Shown: positions 1 to 8,387 of the stretch, piece by piece
Numbering within the stretch: position 1 is the first letter of the stretch
Layout: each line of letters starts with the position of its first letter
DNA from: Tenggerimyces flavus
Lineage (GTDB): Bacteria > Actinomycetota > Actinomycetes > Propionibacteriales > Actinopolymorphaceae
Length of the DNA: 64,000 bases
Direction of reading: 5' to 3'
NCBI RefSeq assembly: GCF_016907715.1
Contig: NZ_JAFBCM010000001.1
Span: forward strand, 1 to 64,000
Notes under the pieces: generated by a model
The model's input: the letters and a program-made list of their open reading frames with translations, nothing else
Databases searched by the model: none
Told to the model about the DNA's origin: nothing
Position numbers and translations under genes: made by a program

Positions 1-238
1 GGTCGGTACGCCGGGCGAGTTCCTCGATCGTCTTGTCGACCTCGCCCCAGGACTTGTGCTCGCCGGCGTAGTCGAGCAGCGAGCTGTAGACGAACGTGTC
101 CGCGTCGATCGTGCGCGCGAACTCGCCGCGCAGCGCGCTGCTCGTACTCTGCGTGGTGAGCCACGCCGTGGCCGCGACCGCGCAGGCCGCGACCGCGAGG
201 GACAGTCCGAGCAACCGGAGCAACAGGCTACGACGCAT
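1..238 (-). CDS. Sensor histidine kinase, N-terminal part (cut by window edge)
   Basis: The reading frame starts at ATG 238 and runs off the left edge after 79 codons. The N-terminus (MRRSLLLRLLGLSLAVAACA) is a positively charged signal-anchor helix, followed by an extracytoplasmic segment with SALRGEFARTIDADTF and SLLDYAGEHKSW. The start overlaps the end of the OmpR-type regulator by 11 bases on the same strand, so the two form a regulator-sensor pair. The catalytic HisKA/HATPase part lies outside the window, so the kinase identity rests on the anchor sequence and the partner gene. Confidence 0.75.
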   Translation of the reverse strand, partial: MRRSLLLRLLGLSLAVAACAVAATAWLTTQSTSSALRGEFARTIDADTFVYSSLLDYAGEHKSWGEVDKTIEELARRTD

Positions 239-941
239 CGTCGGCGGCCTCCTGGAACGTGGGCGCCAGCTTGTAGCCGACGCCGTACACCGTGAGGAGG
301 TACCGCGGCCGGGACGGCAGCACCTCCAACTTCTTGCGCAGGTTGAGAACGTGCACGTCCACCGTCCGATCCAGCGCGTAGTGCTCGAACCCGAACGCCT
401 CCTCCAGCAGGTGCTGCCGGGTGAACGCCCGGCCGGGCGAGGCCGCGAGGCAGGCGAGGATCTTGAACTCCGCGGGCGTGGTCTCGACGAGTTCCCCGTC
501 CAGCTTGACCTCGTGCTGGATCGAGTCGATCACCAATCCACCCACGCGATAGACGTCGCCGTTCGTCCGACTGCGGGCCGCGCTGCGGCGCAGCACCGAC
601 CGCACCCGGGCGACGAGCTCGCGCGGGCTGTACGGCTTGGTGAGGTAGTCGTCCGCGCCGAGGTCCAGCCCCAGCAACAGGTCGTCCTCGGTCGAACGCG
701 CGGTGAGCATGATGATCGGTACGTCGCTGTCCGCCCGGAGCACGCGGCACACGTCGAGGCCGTCGACGCCGGGCATCATGATGTCGAGCACGAGCAGGTC
801 CGGCCGGCGCCGGCGCGACTCGTCGATCGCGGCACGACCGTCGTGCACGACCACGGTCGAGTGGCCCTCTCGTTCGAGGTATCGCCGGACGAGCTCCGCC
901 TGCTTGACGTCGTCCTCCGCGACCAGAATGCGCGCTCCCAC
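228..941 (-). CDS. OmpR/PhoB-family response regulator
   Basis: Two-component DNA-binding regulator of 237 residues. It has an N-terminal receiver domain (acidic EDD at about residues 9-11, phospho-acceptor Asp53 in LLVLDIMMPG, LTKPY switch lysine near 102) and a C-terminal winged helix with the family's DRTVDVHVLNLRKKLE recognition region. I chose GTG 941 because it leaves three residues before the first beta strand. The frame is open to 1061, but that adds 40 residues unlike the family. It is followed directly by its sensor kinase and is divergent from the lipoprotein/ABC operon, a probable target. Confidence 0.92.
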   Translation of the reverse strand: MGARILVAEDDVKQAELVRRYLEREGHSTVVVHDGRAAIDESRRRRPDLLVLDIMMPGVDGLDVCRVLRADSDVPIIMLTARSTEDDLLLGLDLGADDYLTKPYSPRELVARVRSVLRRSAARSRTNGDVYRVGGLVIDSIQHEVKLDGELVETTPAEFKILACLAASPGRAFTRQHLLEEAFGFEHYALDRTVDVHVLNLRKKLEVLPSRPRYLLTVYGVGYKLAPTFQEAADDAS

Positions 942-991
942 ATCTCGGGAGTATGCCTTGATCCGGTCAAGAAGCGATGAAGACAACCGCC

Positions 992-1073
992 GGTGACCTG
1001 CGCCGCTACGTACCGAAACGGCAACGAAAGAGCCAGAACGGTGACCTGACCGGATCTTCATCAGATCTTGACA
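992..1073. promoter_or_regulatory. Intergenic control region with GGTGACCTG direct repeats and a TTGACA box
   Basis: Between the divergent regulator and lipoprotein genes, GGTGACCTG occurs twice in direct orientation (992-1000 and 1040-1048). A consensus TTGACA lies at 1068-1073, just before the lipoprotein start. Direct repeats are typical of OmpR-type binding sites, so control by the adjacent regulator is plausible but inferred. Confidence 0.35.
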
Positions 1074-1096
1074 CGGGTTCCACCACGATGCCTGCC

Positions 1097-2257
1097 ATGA
1101 TCACACGTCGACCCACGGCATCACTGCGCGCTTGTCTATGGGGGATCAGTGCCATCGTCGGCGCCGCCCTCGTTCTCAGCTCCTGTGGCGGTCAGAGCCC
1201 GGACGGCAGCGGCTCCGACTCCGGATCCGGCGCCAAGAACGGCGAGGCCGCCGAGAAGACCCCGCTGGAGCCGTACCTCGGGCCGGGCGGGAGCGGCCTC
1301 GGGAGTGGCGGCACGATGATGCGCGCCGTCCGCGCCGGCGGCAACGAGGACAACGAGGCCGAACAAAAGGCCAAGCAGCGCAAGGTCGAGGCGGAAGTCG
1401 TTGCCTGCATGAAGGACGCCGGCTTCGACTACGTCGCGAACATCCCGAAGGACGACGTCGGCAAGGCGTTCGAAGAGGCGTACTCCCTGCCGCCGGACGA
1501 GTTCGCGAAGAAGTACGGCTACGGGGTCGCCACCCTCGACCACCTGATGCCGAGCGACGAGGCGTCGACGGACCCGAACCAGAAGATCCGCGAGAAGCTG
1601 AGCTCGCAGGCGCAGAAGGCGTACGACAAGGCGCTGTACGGCGCGGCCGCTGCCGGCGTCGTGGTGGACTCCGGAAGCGGCTCGACGACCAAGTCGAGCA
1701 AGCCGAGCCGCAAGGACATGGAGGCGGACCCCGGCTGCTACGGCAAGGCCTCGGAGAAGGTGTACGGCAAGCAGAAGCAGTTCGACGAGAACGCGTGGAA
1801 GAAGTTCGACTCGCTGTTCAAGGACCTCGAGGCGCTGCGGAAGCGGATGGAGAACGACCAGCGCGTCAAGGACGCGACGACGGCGTGGTCGGACTGCATG
1901 GCCGACCAGGGCTACCCGGACTTCAAGAAGCCCCAGGACGCCCAGTCCTCGGTGTGGGACAAGTTCTCCGACGCCTCCAAGCCGGCCGACGGTGGCGGCG
2001 AGGGCGAGAGCAGCGCGCCCGCGGCGAAGCCGATGCCGATGAAGCTCGATGCCGCCAAGCGCAAGGAGATTCGCGAGCTCGAGCTGAAGCTCGCTCCGAT
2101 CGACTACGAGTGCCAGCAGAAGACGTTCGTCAAGGCTGCCAAGGAAGTACAGATCGAGCTCGAGAAGGAGTTCCTCGAGCAGCACAAGACTCAGCTCGAA
2201 CAGTACCGCGACATGATGGCGGAGATGGGCATGAACGTCACGGGCGGAGTCGGCTGA
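1097..2257 (+). CDS. Putative lipoprotein, charged and helical, function unknown
   Basis: A 386-residue protein with an Arg-rich N-terminus, a hydrophobic stretch (about 13-27) and an LSSC lipobox with Cys30, so it is probably lipid-anchored on the outer face of the membrane. The rest is Lys/Glu-rich and probably helical, with scattered Cys (VACMKDAGFD, GCYGKASEKVYG, DCMADQGYPDF, YECQQKTF). Such conserved Cys pairs are common in secreted actinobacterial lipoproteins of unknown role. It is the first gene of a set with the fusion protein, ATPase and permease downstream (3 bases to the next start). ATG 1088 would add three residues. Confidence 0.8.
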   Translation: MITRRPTASLRACLWGISAIVGAALVLSSCGGQSPDGSGSDSGSGAKNGEAAEKTPLEPYLGPGGSGLGSGGTMMRAVRAGGNEDNEAEQKAKQRKVEAEVVACMKDAGFDYVANIPKDDVGKAFEEAYSLPPDEFAKKYGYGVATLDHLMPSDEASTDPNQKIREKLSSQAQKAYDKALYGAAAAGVVVDSGSGSTTKSSKPSRKDMEADPGCYGKASEKVYGKQKQFDENAWKKFDSLFKDLEALRKRMENDQRVKDATTAWSDCMADQGYPDFKKPQDAQSSVWDKFSDASKPADGGGEGESSAPAAKPMPMKLDAAKRKEIRELELKLAPIDYECQQKTFVKAAKEVQIELEKEFLEQHKTQLEQYRDMMAEMGMNVTGGVG

Positions 2258-2260
2258 CCG

Positions 2261-3787
2261 ATGCGGACACGTAGACGTACGTTGCTCATCACCGCGGGGG
2301 CAGCGGTAGCGTCGCTCGGAGTCGGCCTGTTCGCCGGCTCGCGCATGGAGTCCCCCGCCGACGCGGCGGCGAAGACCGCGCCGCCGAAGGCGTCGGACAT
2401 CACCGTCCCCGTGGAGAAACGCACGCTGAAGAGCCAGGTCGTCACCCGGGCGGACGCCTCGTACGCCGGCAGCGTCGACCTGAAGATCGAGGCCGGTGGC
2501 GGCGAGGGCGCGAGCCAGCCGATCGTCACCGGTCGCGTTCCCGCGGTGGGCTCGGAGATCAGGACCGGTCAGGTCGTGCTCGAGGTGACCGGCCGTCCGG
2601 TACTCGCGTTGGTCGGAGCGCTGCCGATGTACCGGTCGCTGCGGCCGGGCATGTCGGGGCCGGACGTTCAGCAGCTGGAGAAACTGCTCGACCAGCTCGG
2701 GCGGGATCCGGGCACGGTCGACAAGAAGTACACCGCCGCCACGGGACGCGCGGTCGCCGAGCTGTTCCGGCGGGCGGGGTACGAGCCGCCCGCCGCGGAC
2801 GAGCAGACCACGGCCGCCGTCGACACCGCCAAGCAGACCGTGAAGGGCGCGCAGGAAGCGGTGAACGGCGCGCGTTCGGCACTCCGGGCGGCGCAGAAGG
2901 GGCCGACCGAGGGCGAGAAGGTGCAAGCCCAGAACGCGGTCGACCAGGCGAAGCGGGCCCTGAGCGCGGCGAAGAGGGCCGGGGACGCCACCGCGATCGC
3001 CGACGCCGAAGACGCGCTGCGGTTGGCGAAAGCCCAGCTGCGGGACCTGCTGAAGCCGAAGGACGTCTCGAGCGAACGGGCCGCGTACAACTCCGCCACC
3101 GACGCGTTGGAGGAGGCGCAAGACGCGCTTGACGGGGCCGAGGAAGCGGCGGGAACTCCGTTGCCTGCCGCGGAAGTCGTCTTCGTTCCGAGCCTGCCCC
3201 GTCGGGTCGACAAGGTGACCGCGAAGGTCGGCCAGGCGGTCGGCGAGTCGCTCATGTCGGTCAGCGGGGCGACGCTCGTTCTCACCGCGAACGTCGACGC
3301 GGAGACCCGCGCGTTGTTGAAGGTCGGCATGAAGGCGACGCTCGGGCTCGGCGACGAGGACCTCCCCGCGACCATCTCGACCATCAGGGAAGCCGAGAGC
3401 ACCGACAACGGCGACAGCGGCGACGAGGGCGATGGTGGGGACGGCGGTGACGGGGGCGATGGCGGCGACGGAGGGGACGGCGAGGCGTCCGGGTTCGACG
3501 TCGTGCTCAAGCCCGGCAAGCTCAACCCGACGCAGGTGGAGCTGCTGCGCCAGGCCAACGTCAAGGTGACGATCCCGGTGAACAGCACCAAGGGTGACGT
3601 CCTGGTCGTTCCGGTCGCGGCACTGTCCGCGCGGCCGGACGGGGGGTCGCGCGTGCAGGTCAAGCGCGCGGACGGAACGGCCGAGGAGCTCCGCGTGTCC
3701 GTGGGCCTCGCGGCCGACGGGTATGCCGAGATCAGGCCGCTGCAAGGGAGCCTGAAAGAGGGCGACCTCGTCGTGGTGGGTCGATGA
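2261..3787 (+). CDS. HlyD/MacA-like membrane fusion protein with peptidoglycan-binding domain
   Basis: 508 residues. A twin-Arg, hydrophobic N-terminus (1-27) is a signal or anchor. Next come a beta-rich biotinyl-lipoyl-like half (about 45-125), a PG_binding_1-type domain (LRPGMSGPDVQQLEKLLDQL, about 127-175), an Ala-rich coiled-coil hairpin (about 186-300), then the second lipoyl half and a barrel. A Gly-Gly-Asp tandem repeat (about 390-408) interrupts the barrel. This architecture matches periplasmic adaptors paired with MacB-type ABC systems. The stop overlaps the ATPase start (ATGA). It probably links the pump to the cell wall or an exported substrate. Confidence 0.85.
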   Translation: MRTRRRTLLITAGAAVASLGVGLFAGSRMESPADAAAKTAPPKASDITVPVEKRTLKSQVVTRADASYAGSVDLKIEAGGGEGASQPIVTGRVPAVGSEIRTGQVVLEVTGRPVLALVGALPMYRSLRPGMSGPDVQQLEKLLDQLGRDPGTVDKKYTAATGRAVAELFRRAGYEPPAADEQTTAAVDTAKQTVKGAQEAVNGARSALRAAQKGPTEGEKVQAQNAVDQAKRALSAAKRAGDATAIADAEDALRLAKAQLRDLLKPKDVSSERAAYNSATDALEEAQDALDGAEEAAGTPLPAAEVVFVPSLPRRVDKVTAKVGQAVGESLMSVSGATLVLTANVDAETRALLKVGMKATLGLGDEDLPATISTIREAESTDNGDSGDEGDGGDGGDGGDGGDGGDGEASGFDVVLKPGKLNPTQVELLRQANVKVTIPVNSTKGDVLVVPVAALSARPDGGSRVQVKRADGTAEELRVSVGLAADGYAEIRPLQGSLKEGDLVVVGR

Positions 3788-4548
3788 GCACACACGACGA
3801 GGTCGCGTACCAGGGCGCGGGGAGCGACCTGCTGATCCGCGAGAAGACCGGTCCACGGCAATCGGCGGTCGTGGAGATGGTCGAGGTCAGCAGGTCGTTC
3901 CCCGGCCCACCCGAGGTCCAGGCCGTACGCGCGGTGGACCTGACGATCGAGAGCGGTGACTACATCTCGATCGTCGGTCCCTCCGGCTCCGGCAAGTCCA
4001 CGTTGCTGCACCTGTTGGGGCTGCTGGATCGCCCGTCCTCGGGGACGTACCGGCTCGACGGCGTCGACGTGAGCACGCTGTCCGAACGGCAGCGCGCCTC
4101 GCTGCGCGGCGAGCGGATCGGCTTTGTCTTCCAGGCCTTTCACCTGCTCGCGCATCGCACGGTGTTGGAGAACGTCGCGCTCTCGATGCTCTACTCGCGC
4201 GTCGGGCGGAAGGAGCGGCTGGACCGCGCCCGGACCGCGCTGGAACGGGTCGGGCTGGGGCATCGGATGGACTTCGAGCCGACCACGTTGTCCGGTGGCG
4301 AACGGCAGCGGGTGGCGATCGCTCGTGCGCTCGTCTCGCGACCCAGCCTGCTGCTCGCCGACGAGCCGACCGGCAACCTGGACAGCCAGAACGCGGAGGC
4401 GATCCTCGCCGTGTTCGACGAGCTGCATCGCGACGGCATCACGATCGCGGTCATCACCCACGACGTCGGGGTGAGCAACCACGCCCGCCGTCGGGTGCGG
4501 ATCGTCGACGGTCAACTCACCGAAGCGGTCGGAGGGGCAGTCGGATGA
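3784..4548 (+). CDS. ABC transporter ATP-binding protein (MacB/LolD type)
   Basis: 254 residues with a full nucleotide-binding domain: Walker A GPSGSGKST at about 64-72, Q-loop VFQAFHLL, signature LSGGERQRVAIARAL, Walker B LLLADEPTGNLD and the switch His in ITHD. The DEPTGNLDS motif is typical of the LolD/MacB/FtsE subgroup that powers FtsX-like permeases. It overlaps both neighbours by 4 bases (ATGA), so it is translationally coupled to the fusion protein and the permease. Confidence 0.95.
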   Translation: MSTHDEVAYQGAGSDLLIREKTGPRQSAVVEMVEVSRSFPGPPEVQAVRAVDLTIESGDYISIVGPSGSGKSTLLHLLGLLDRPSSGTYRLDGVDVSTLSERQRASLRGERIGFVFQAFHLLAHRTVLENVALSMLYSRVGRKERLDRARTALERVGLGHRMDFEPTTLSGGERQRVAIARALVSRPSLLLADEPTGNLDSQNAEAILAVFDELHRDGITIAVITHDVGVSNHARRRVRIVDGQLTEAVGGAVG

Positions 4549-5864
4549 GCCAGTTCGGGTTCAAGGTCGGGGGCGAACGCAAGCGCCGGTTGCCGCGGCC
4601 GTTCGGCTGGCTGCGAGCGAGGTTCGCCAACGCAAGCGGGACGAAGTCCAGCCGGCTGTCGATGCGGGACCTGTTCGACGAGGCGCTGTCGGGCATCGCG
4701 GCCAGGCCGGCGCGGCTCATCCTCACCACGGTCGGCACGGTGCTCGGCATCGCCGCGCTGGTGGCGACGATGGCCGTCGGGCAGACCGCGGCGGGGCAGA
4801 TCCAGGGCCGGTTCGACGCGGCCGCGGCGACGCGGATCGTGGTGAAGCCGGGTGAGCAGAGCGGGCCGGACGGTCAGACGCAGGCGGCCGGCAAGCTGCC
4901 ATGGGACGCGCCGGAGCGGGTGAAGCGGCTGAACGGCGTGGCCGCGTCCGGCACGGTGAGTGAGGTCAATCTCGACGGCGAGCTGACGCGGAGCCTGCCG
5001 TTCGTCGACCCGAAGAGCGACGACAAGCAGGACGTACCGATGCTCGCCTCGTCGGGTGGGACGTTCGACGCCGTGCACGCGAAGCTGCAGGGCGGCCGGT
5101 TCTTCGACGAGGGGCACGACAAGCGCGGCGACCCGGTCGCGCTGCTGGGCAAGTACGCGGCCAAACAGCTCGGGATCACCCGCGTGGACAACCAGCCGAC
5201 GATCTTCGTCGGGGACCAGCCGTTCGCGGTGATCGGCATCATCGACTCGGTGAGCGGACGCACCGACCTGCTCGACTCGATCATCGTGCCGAACGGGACG
5301 GCGCAGAAGCTGTACGGGCTGGAAACCCCTACGTCGTTGGAGGTTCGTACGGCGATCGGCGCGGCCCAGCTGATCGCGCGGCAGGCGGCGATCGCGGTCG
5401 ACCCGAACAAGCCCGCCTCGTTGGAGGTCGACGCGCCGCCGAAGCCCGGCGCGGTGCGCGACGACGTGAAGGCGGACGTGAACGCGCTGTTCCTCGTGCT
5501 CGGCGCGGTGGCCCTGGTAGTCGGCGGGCTGGGGATCGCGAACGTCACGTTGTTGTCGGTGCTGGAACGCGTCGGCGAGATCGGTCTGCGCCGGGCGATC
5601 GGAGCGGCGCGAAGACACATCGCGGCACAGTTCCTGGTCGAGTCGGTGCTGATGGGCTTGCTGGGTGGGCTGATCGGTACGGCGGCGGGGGTGCTCGTCA
5701 CCGTGACGGTGTCGGCGTTCCGCGACTGGACGCCGCTGCTCGATCCGCGGCTGGCGATCGCCGCGCCGCTGCTGGGCGCCGCGATCGGGCTGCTCGCGGG
5801 CACGTACCCCGCGTGGAAGGCGTCGGCCACCGAGCCCATCGCGGCACTCCGGGCCGGAGTGTAA
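4545..5864 (+). CDS. MacB-like FtsX-type ABC permease
   Basis: 439 residues: a cytoplasmic N-terminus, a first membrane helix (about 62-85, TTVGTVLGIAALVATMAVG), a large extracytoplasmic MacB periplasmic core domain, and a C-terminal FtsX block of three helices (LFLVLGAVALVVGGLGIANV onward). The GEIGLRRAIGA motif that contacts the ATPase is present. It completes a lipoprotein / adaptor / ATPase / permease operon. Substrates of such systems are typically peptides, antibiotics or lipoproteins; nothing here fixes the substrate. Confidence 0.93.
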   Translation: MSQFGFKVGGERKRRLPRPFGWLRARFANASGTKSSRLSMRDLFDEALSGIAARPARLILTTVGTVLGIAALVATMAVGQTAAGQIQGRFDAAAATRIVVKPGEQSGPDGQTQAAGKLPWDAPERVKRLNGVAASGTVSEVNLDGELTRSLPFVDPKSDDKQDVPMLASSGGTFDAVHAKLQGGRFFDEGHDKRGDPVALLGKYAAKQLGITRVDNQPTIFVGDQPFAVIGIIDSVSGRTDLLDSIIVPNGTAQKLYGLETPTSLEVRTAIGAAQLIARQAAIAVDPNKPASLEVDAPPKPGAVRDDVKADVNALFLVLGAVALVVGGLGIANVTLLSVLERVGEIGLRRAIGAARRHIAAQFLVESVLMGLLGGLIGTAAGVLVTVTVSAFRDWTPLLDPRLAIAAPLLGAAIGLLAGTYPAWKASATEPIAALRAGV

Positions 5865-5886
5865 AGCCGCCCGTAGGGTGGGGCGC

Positions 5887-6627
5887 ATGACGAGGACTGT
5901 GGTGGTGACCGGCGGTGGGACCGGGATCGGGCGCGCGACGGCTCTGCGCTTCGCGGCGGCTGGAGACGACGTCTACGTGACCGGGCGGCGGCCGGAGCCA
6001 TTGGCGGAGACCGTCGCGCTCGCGCTCAAGGCGGGCGCGACGGGGACCGTCGAGTCGGTGCTCTGCGACTCGTCGTCGGCCGAGCAGCTGCGGGCCCTGG
6101 TCGCCCAGCTGCCCGACACGGTAGACGTTCTGGTCAACAACGCGGGCGGCAACACCGACTTCGACGCCGCTGACGGCGAGGGGCTCGAGGCACTCGCGGA
6201 GACCTGGCTGACGAACTTCCGAGCGAACGTTCTCACCGCCGTCCTCACCACCGAGGCACTCGCGGACAAGCTCGCCGACAACGGCGCGGTGGTCTCGATC
6301 GGCTCGATCGCCGCGGACAAGGGCGCCGGTTCGTACGGGGCGGCCAAGGCCGCGCTCGCCTCCTGGAACGTCTACGTCGCCGGCGTCCTCGGCGAGCGCG
6401 GCATCACCGCGAACGTCGTCTCTCCGGGCTACATCGGCGAGACGGAGTTCTTCCGCGACCGGATGACCGCCCAGCGCCGCGAGACGCTGATCGCGGCGAC
6501 CAAGAACGGCCGCGCCGGCGAGCCCGACGACGTCGCGGAGACGATCTTCTTCCTCGCCTCTCCCGGCGGCCGGCACCTCAGCGCGCAGGTGCTGAACGTG
6601 AACGGCGGCGCGCAGACGACCAGGTGA
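5887..6627 (+). CDS. Short-chain dehydrogenase/reductase
   Basis: A 246-residue Rossmann oxidoreductase with the classical SDR signatures: TGGGTGIG cofactor loop near the N-terminus, NNAGG after beta 4, catalytic Ser in SIGSIA, and YGAAK with the catalytic Tyr and Lys. The C-terminal VLNVNGG is standard. Start ATG 5887 follows TAGGGT by seven bases, suggesting a leaderless message; GTG 5878 would add three residues. Substrate unknown. Confidence 0.9.
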   Translation: MTRTVVVTGGGTGIGRATALRFAAAGDDVYVTGRRPEPLAETVALALKAGATGTVESVLCDSSSAEQLRALVAQLPDTVDVLVNNAGGNTDFDAADGEGLEALAETWLTNFRANVLTAVLTTEALADKLADNGAVVSIGSIAADKGAGSYGAAKAALASWNVYVAGVLGERGITANVVSPGYIGETEFFRDRMTAQRRETLIAATKNGRAGEPDDVAETIFFLASPGGRHLSAQVLNVNGGAQTTR

Positions 6628-6630
6628 GCC

Positions 6631-6648
6631 GTACGTCCGCTGACGTAC
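6631..6648. promoter_or_regulatory. Perfect inverted repeat GTACGTC-N4-GACGTAC
   Basis: A 7-base perfect inverted repeat with a 4-base centre lies just after the dehydrogenase stop and 49 bases before the DUF1707 gene. There is no T tract, so an operator is more likely than a terminator. The binding protein is unknown. Confidence 0.35.
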
Positions 6649-6697
6649 GACAGGTGCCGTTCTCTGGCCGACGTCCCGGCGCCGCCGCGGCGGCACG

Positions 6698-7165
6698 ATG
6701 ACGGACATGACCACACCAGACCAGCCCGGGATCCGGGCATCGGACAGCGAACGAGACAAGGTCGCGTCCGCCATCCAGGCCGCGACGGCCGAGGGCCGGC
6801 TGACCATGGAGGAGGCCGACGAACGCCTCGAGCAGCTGTTCGCCACCAAGTTCCGCCACGAGCTGGCTCAGCTCACGTCGGATCTCCCGTCCGAAGCACC
6901 CACGCCGGAAGCGCCGCAGTCGGCGGACCGCAAACCGCCGCGCATGATCGGCCGCGTCCCGCTCGGCCTCGCCATCCACGGCGCGATCGTCGCGGTGTGG
7001 TCGGTGCTGCTGATCGTCCGCTGGTCGGCGATGGACGTGCCGTTCTTCTGGCCGATCTTCCCGATGTTCTGGATGGGCGTGAGCCTGCTGGTCCACGCCG
7101 CCATCCGCGGCCGGCGCAACCGCTGGCGGAACTGGGGCCCGCCTCGTGCCGCCGCGTCGTCCTGA
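6698..7165 (+). CDS. DUF1707 and 2TM domain membrane protein
   Basis: 155 residues. The N-terminal 60 match the actinobacterial DUF1707 pattern (IRASDSERDKVASAIQAA, then EGRLTMEEADERLEQLFATK), a small SHOCT-like helical domain. After a linker come two membrane helices (about 88-110 and 113-132) and a basic tail. DUF1707 proteins are common in actinomycetes, often near cell-envelope or signalling genes, and have no assigned reaction. An internal ATG at 6707 is an alternative start. Confidence 0.85.
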   Translation: MTDMTTPDQPGIRASDSERDKVASAIQAATAEGRLTMEEADERLEQLFATKFRHELAQLTSDLPSEAPTPEAPQSADRKPPRMIGRVPLGLAIHGAIVAVWSVLLIVRWSAMDVPFFWPIFPMFWMGVSLLVHAAIRGRRNRWRNWGPPRAAASS

Positions 7166-7170
7166 GCCGG

Positions 7171-8367
7171 CTAGAACTGCTCGAACAGGAACGGGGTCGC
7201 CGCCGGGAACAGCGTCCGTAGCGTGGCGGCGGCCTCGTTCGAAACCTCGCCGTACCCGCGCAGCGGCAGGTCGACCGGGTCGAGGACGCCGTACACCAGC
7301 GCCGCGAGCCCGTGCGAGGTCAGCTGCGCGCTCGGCGTACCGCCTTCCTTGACGTCGAGCACGCCGCCAGTCCCGGACAGCGTCCACGTCCCTCCGACGA
7401 ACGGGTCGTCGTCGATCTTGACCGTGATCGAGGCCGAGCCCGCCGACATCCCGGACAGTCCCGGCACCGAGAGCACCCGCCCCATCGGCGCGCTCATCGA
7501 CGGCGCCTGGATCCGGGTCTCGTCGGCGTACGCGAGGTCGGTGTACCAGACGTCGGGTCGGTCGTCCGGCGGCAGCGTGAACGTGAACGAGTCGAACTCC
7601 AGGTGCCGCGCCAGCCACTGCAGCAGCAGGGCTCGCCCGACCGGGGTGCGGTACAGGAACTCGCGGCCCGCGATCGTGGCGCCGTGCCCGAGCGTGCGGT
7701 ACCGGAACACCCCGACGACCTCGCCCTCGTGCCGGGCGAACACGAGCCATTCCTTGTCGTCGTCGCCGAGCTGCTGGGCGCTCTTGCGGCCGCGCCGACC
7801 GAAGCCATGTCGTTCGCCGAGCAGCAGCTCGGTCGCCGCGTAGTACTCGTCGAACGCCGCCCCGATCCGGTGGAACGTGATCTCGCCCGGCAGCTCGCGC
7901 TTCAGCAACGGCTGCAGGCCGTCCGTCCGGAGCCGGATCGAGCGCGCCTTTGGGAAGCCGACGTACCCGAACCGCTCGTAGAACGACTCGCTGAACGGGT
8001 ACAGCGTGCTCGTCACGTGGCCCGAGTCGCGCAGCTCGCCGTGCAGTTGGGTGAGCAACTTCCGTACGTGCCCCTGGCGCCGCGCGGCCGGATGCGTCGC
8101 GACGCCGCTGACGCCGAGCATCGGCACGACGAGGCCGCGGAGGTTCTGCCGCATGGGCATGCCGACGACAGCTGCCGCCGGCTCGCCCTTCACGAAGGCC
8201 GCGAGCCTCGTGTTGTCCTCGCGGTACTTCTCGCCTTCGCGCCAACTGTCCGATTGATCCGGTGCGGTTGGCGATTCGCCGAATGCGTAGCCGTGCAGGA
8301 GGACCGACAGCGAATGCCACTCCTCCGCGTCGACGTGCCGGATGTCAACGTTCGGGTCGTTGCTCAC
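7171..8367 (-). CDS. Eis-like GNAT N-acetyltransferase
   Basis: 398 residues with the layout of the Eis family: an N-terminal GNAT domain with the acetyl-CoA loop VATHPAARRQGHVRKLL (about 85-101), a second GNAT-like domain, and a C-terminal SCP2-like domain ending in the free carboxylate ...FLFEQF, which in Eis enzymes lies at the active site. GTG 8367 follows TACTGT by six bases, so leaderless initiation is likely. Eis relatives acetylate amines such as aminoglycosides or protein lysines; the substrate here is unknown. The stop is 5 bases from the convergent DUF1707 gene. Confidence 0.9.
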   Translation of the reverse strand: MSNDPNVDIRHVDAEEWHSLSVLLHGYAFGESPTAPDQSDSWREGEKYREDNTRLAAFVKGEPAAAVVGMPMRQNLRGLVVPMLGVSGVATHPAARRQGHVRKLLTQLHGELRDSGHVTSTLYPFSESFYERFGYVGFPKARSIRLRTDGLQPLLKRELPGEITFHRIGAAFDEYYAATELLLGERHGFGRRGRKSAQQLGDDDKEWLVFARHEGEVVGVFRYRTLGHGATIAGREFLYRTPVGRALLLQWLARHLEFDSFTFTLPPDDRPDVWYTDLAYADETRIQAPSMSAPMGRVLSVPGLSGMSAGSASITVKIDDDPFVGGTWTLSGTGGVLDVKEGGTPSAQLTSHGLAALVYGVLDPVDLPLRGYGEVSNEAAATLRTLFPAATPFLFEQF

Positions 8368-8387
8368 CCAGAGACAGTAGCGGGGGC

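Noticed and set aside
3419-3487. Gly-Gly-Asp tandem repeat as a calcium-binding RTX motif
   Set aside because: The repeat lacks the hydrophobic x-U-x positions of RTX nonapeptides and looks like a simple flexible loop from repeat expansion.
1136-3856. A 906-codon minus-strand open frame
   Set aside because: It is antisense to the lipoprotein and fusion-protein genes, with composition typical of a GC-rich shadow frame.
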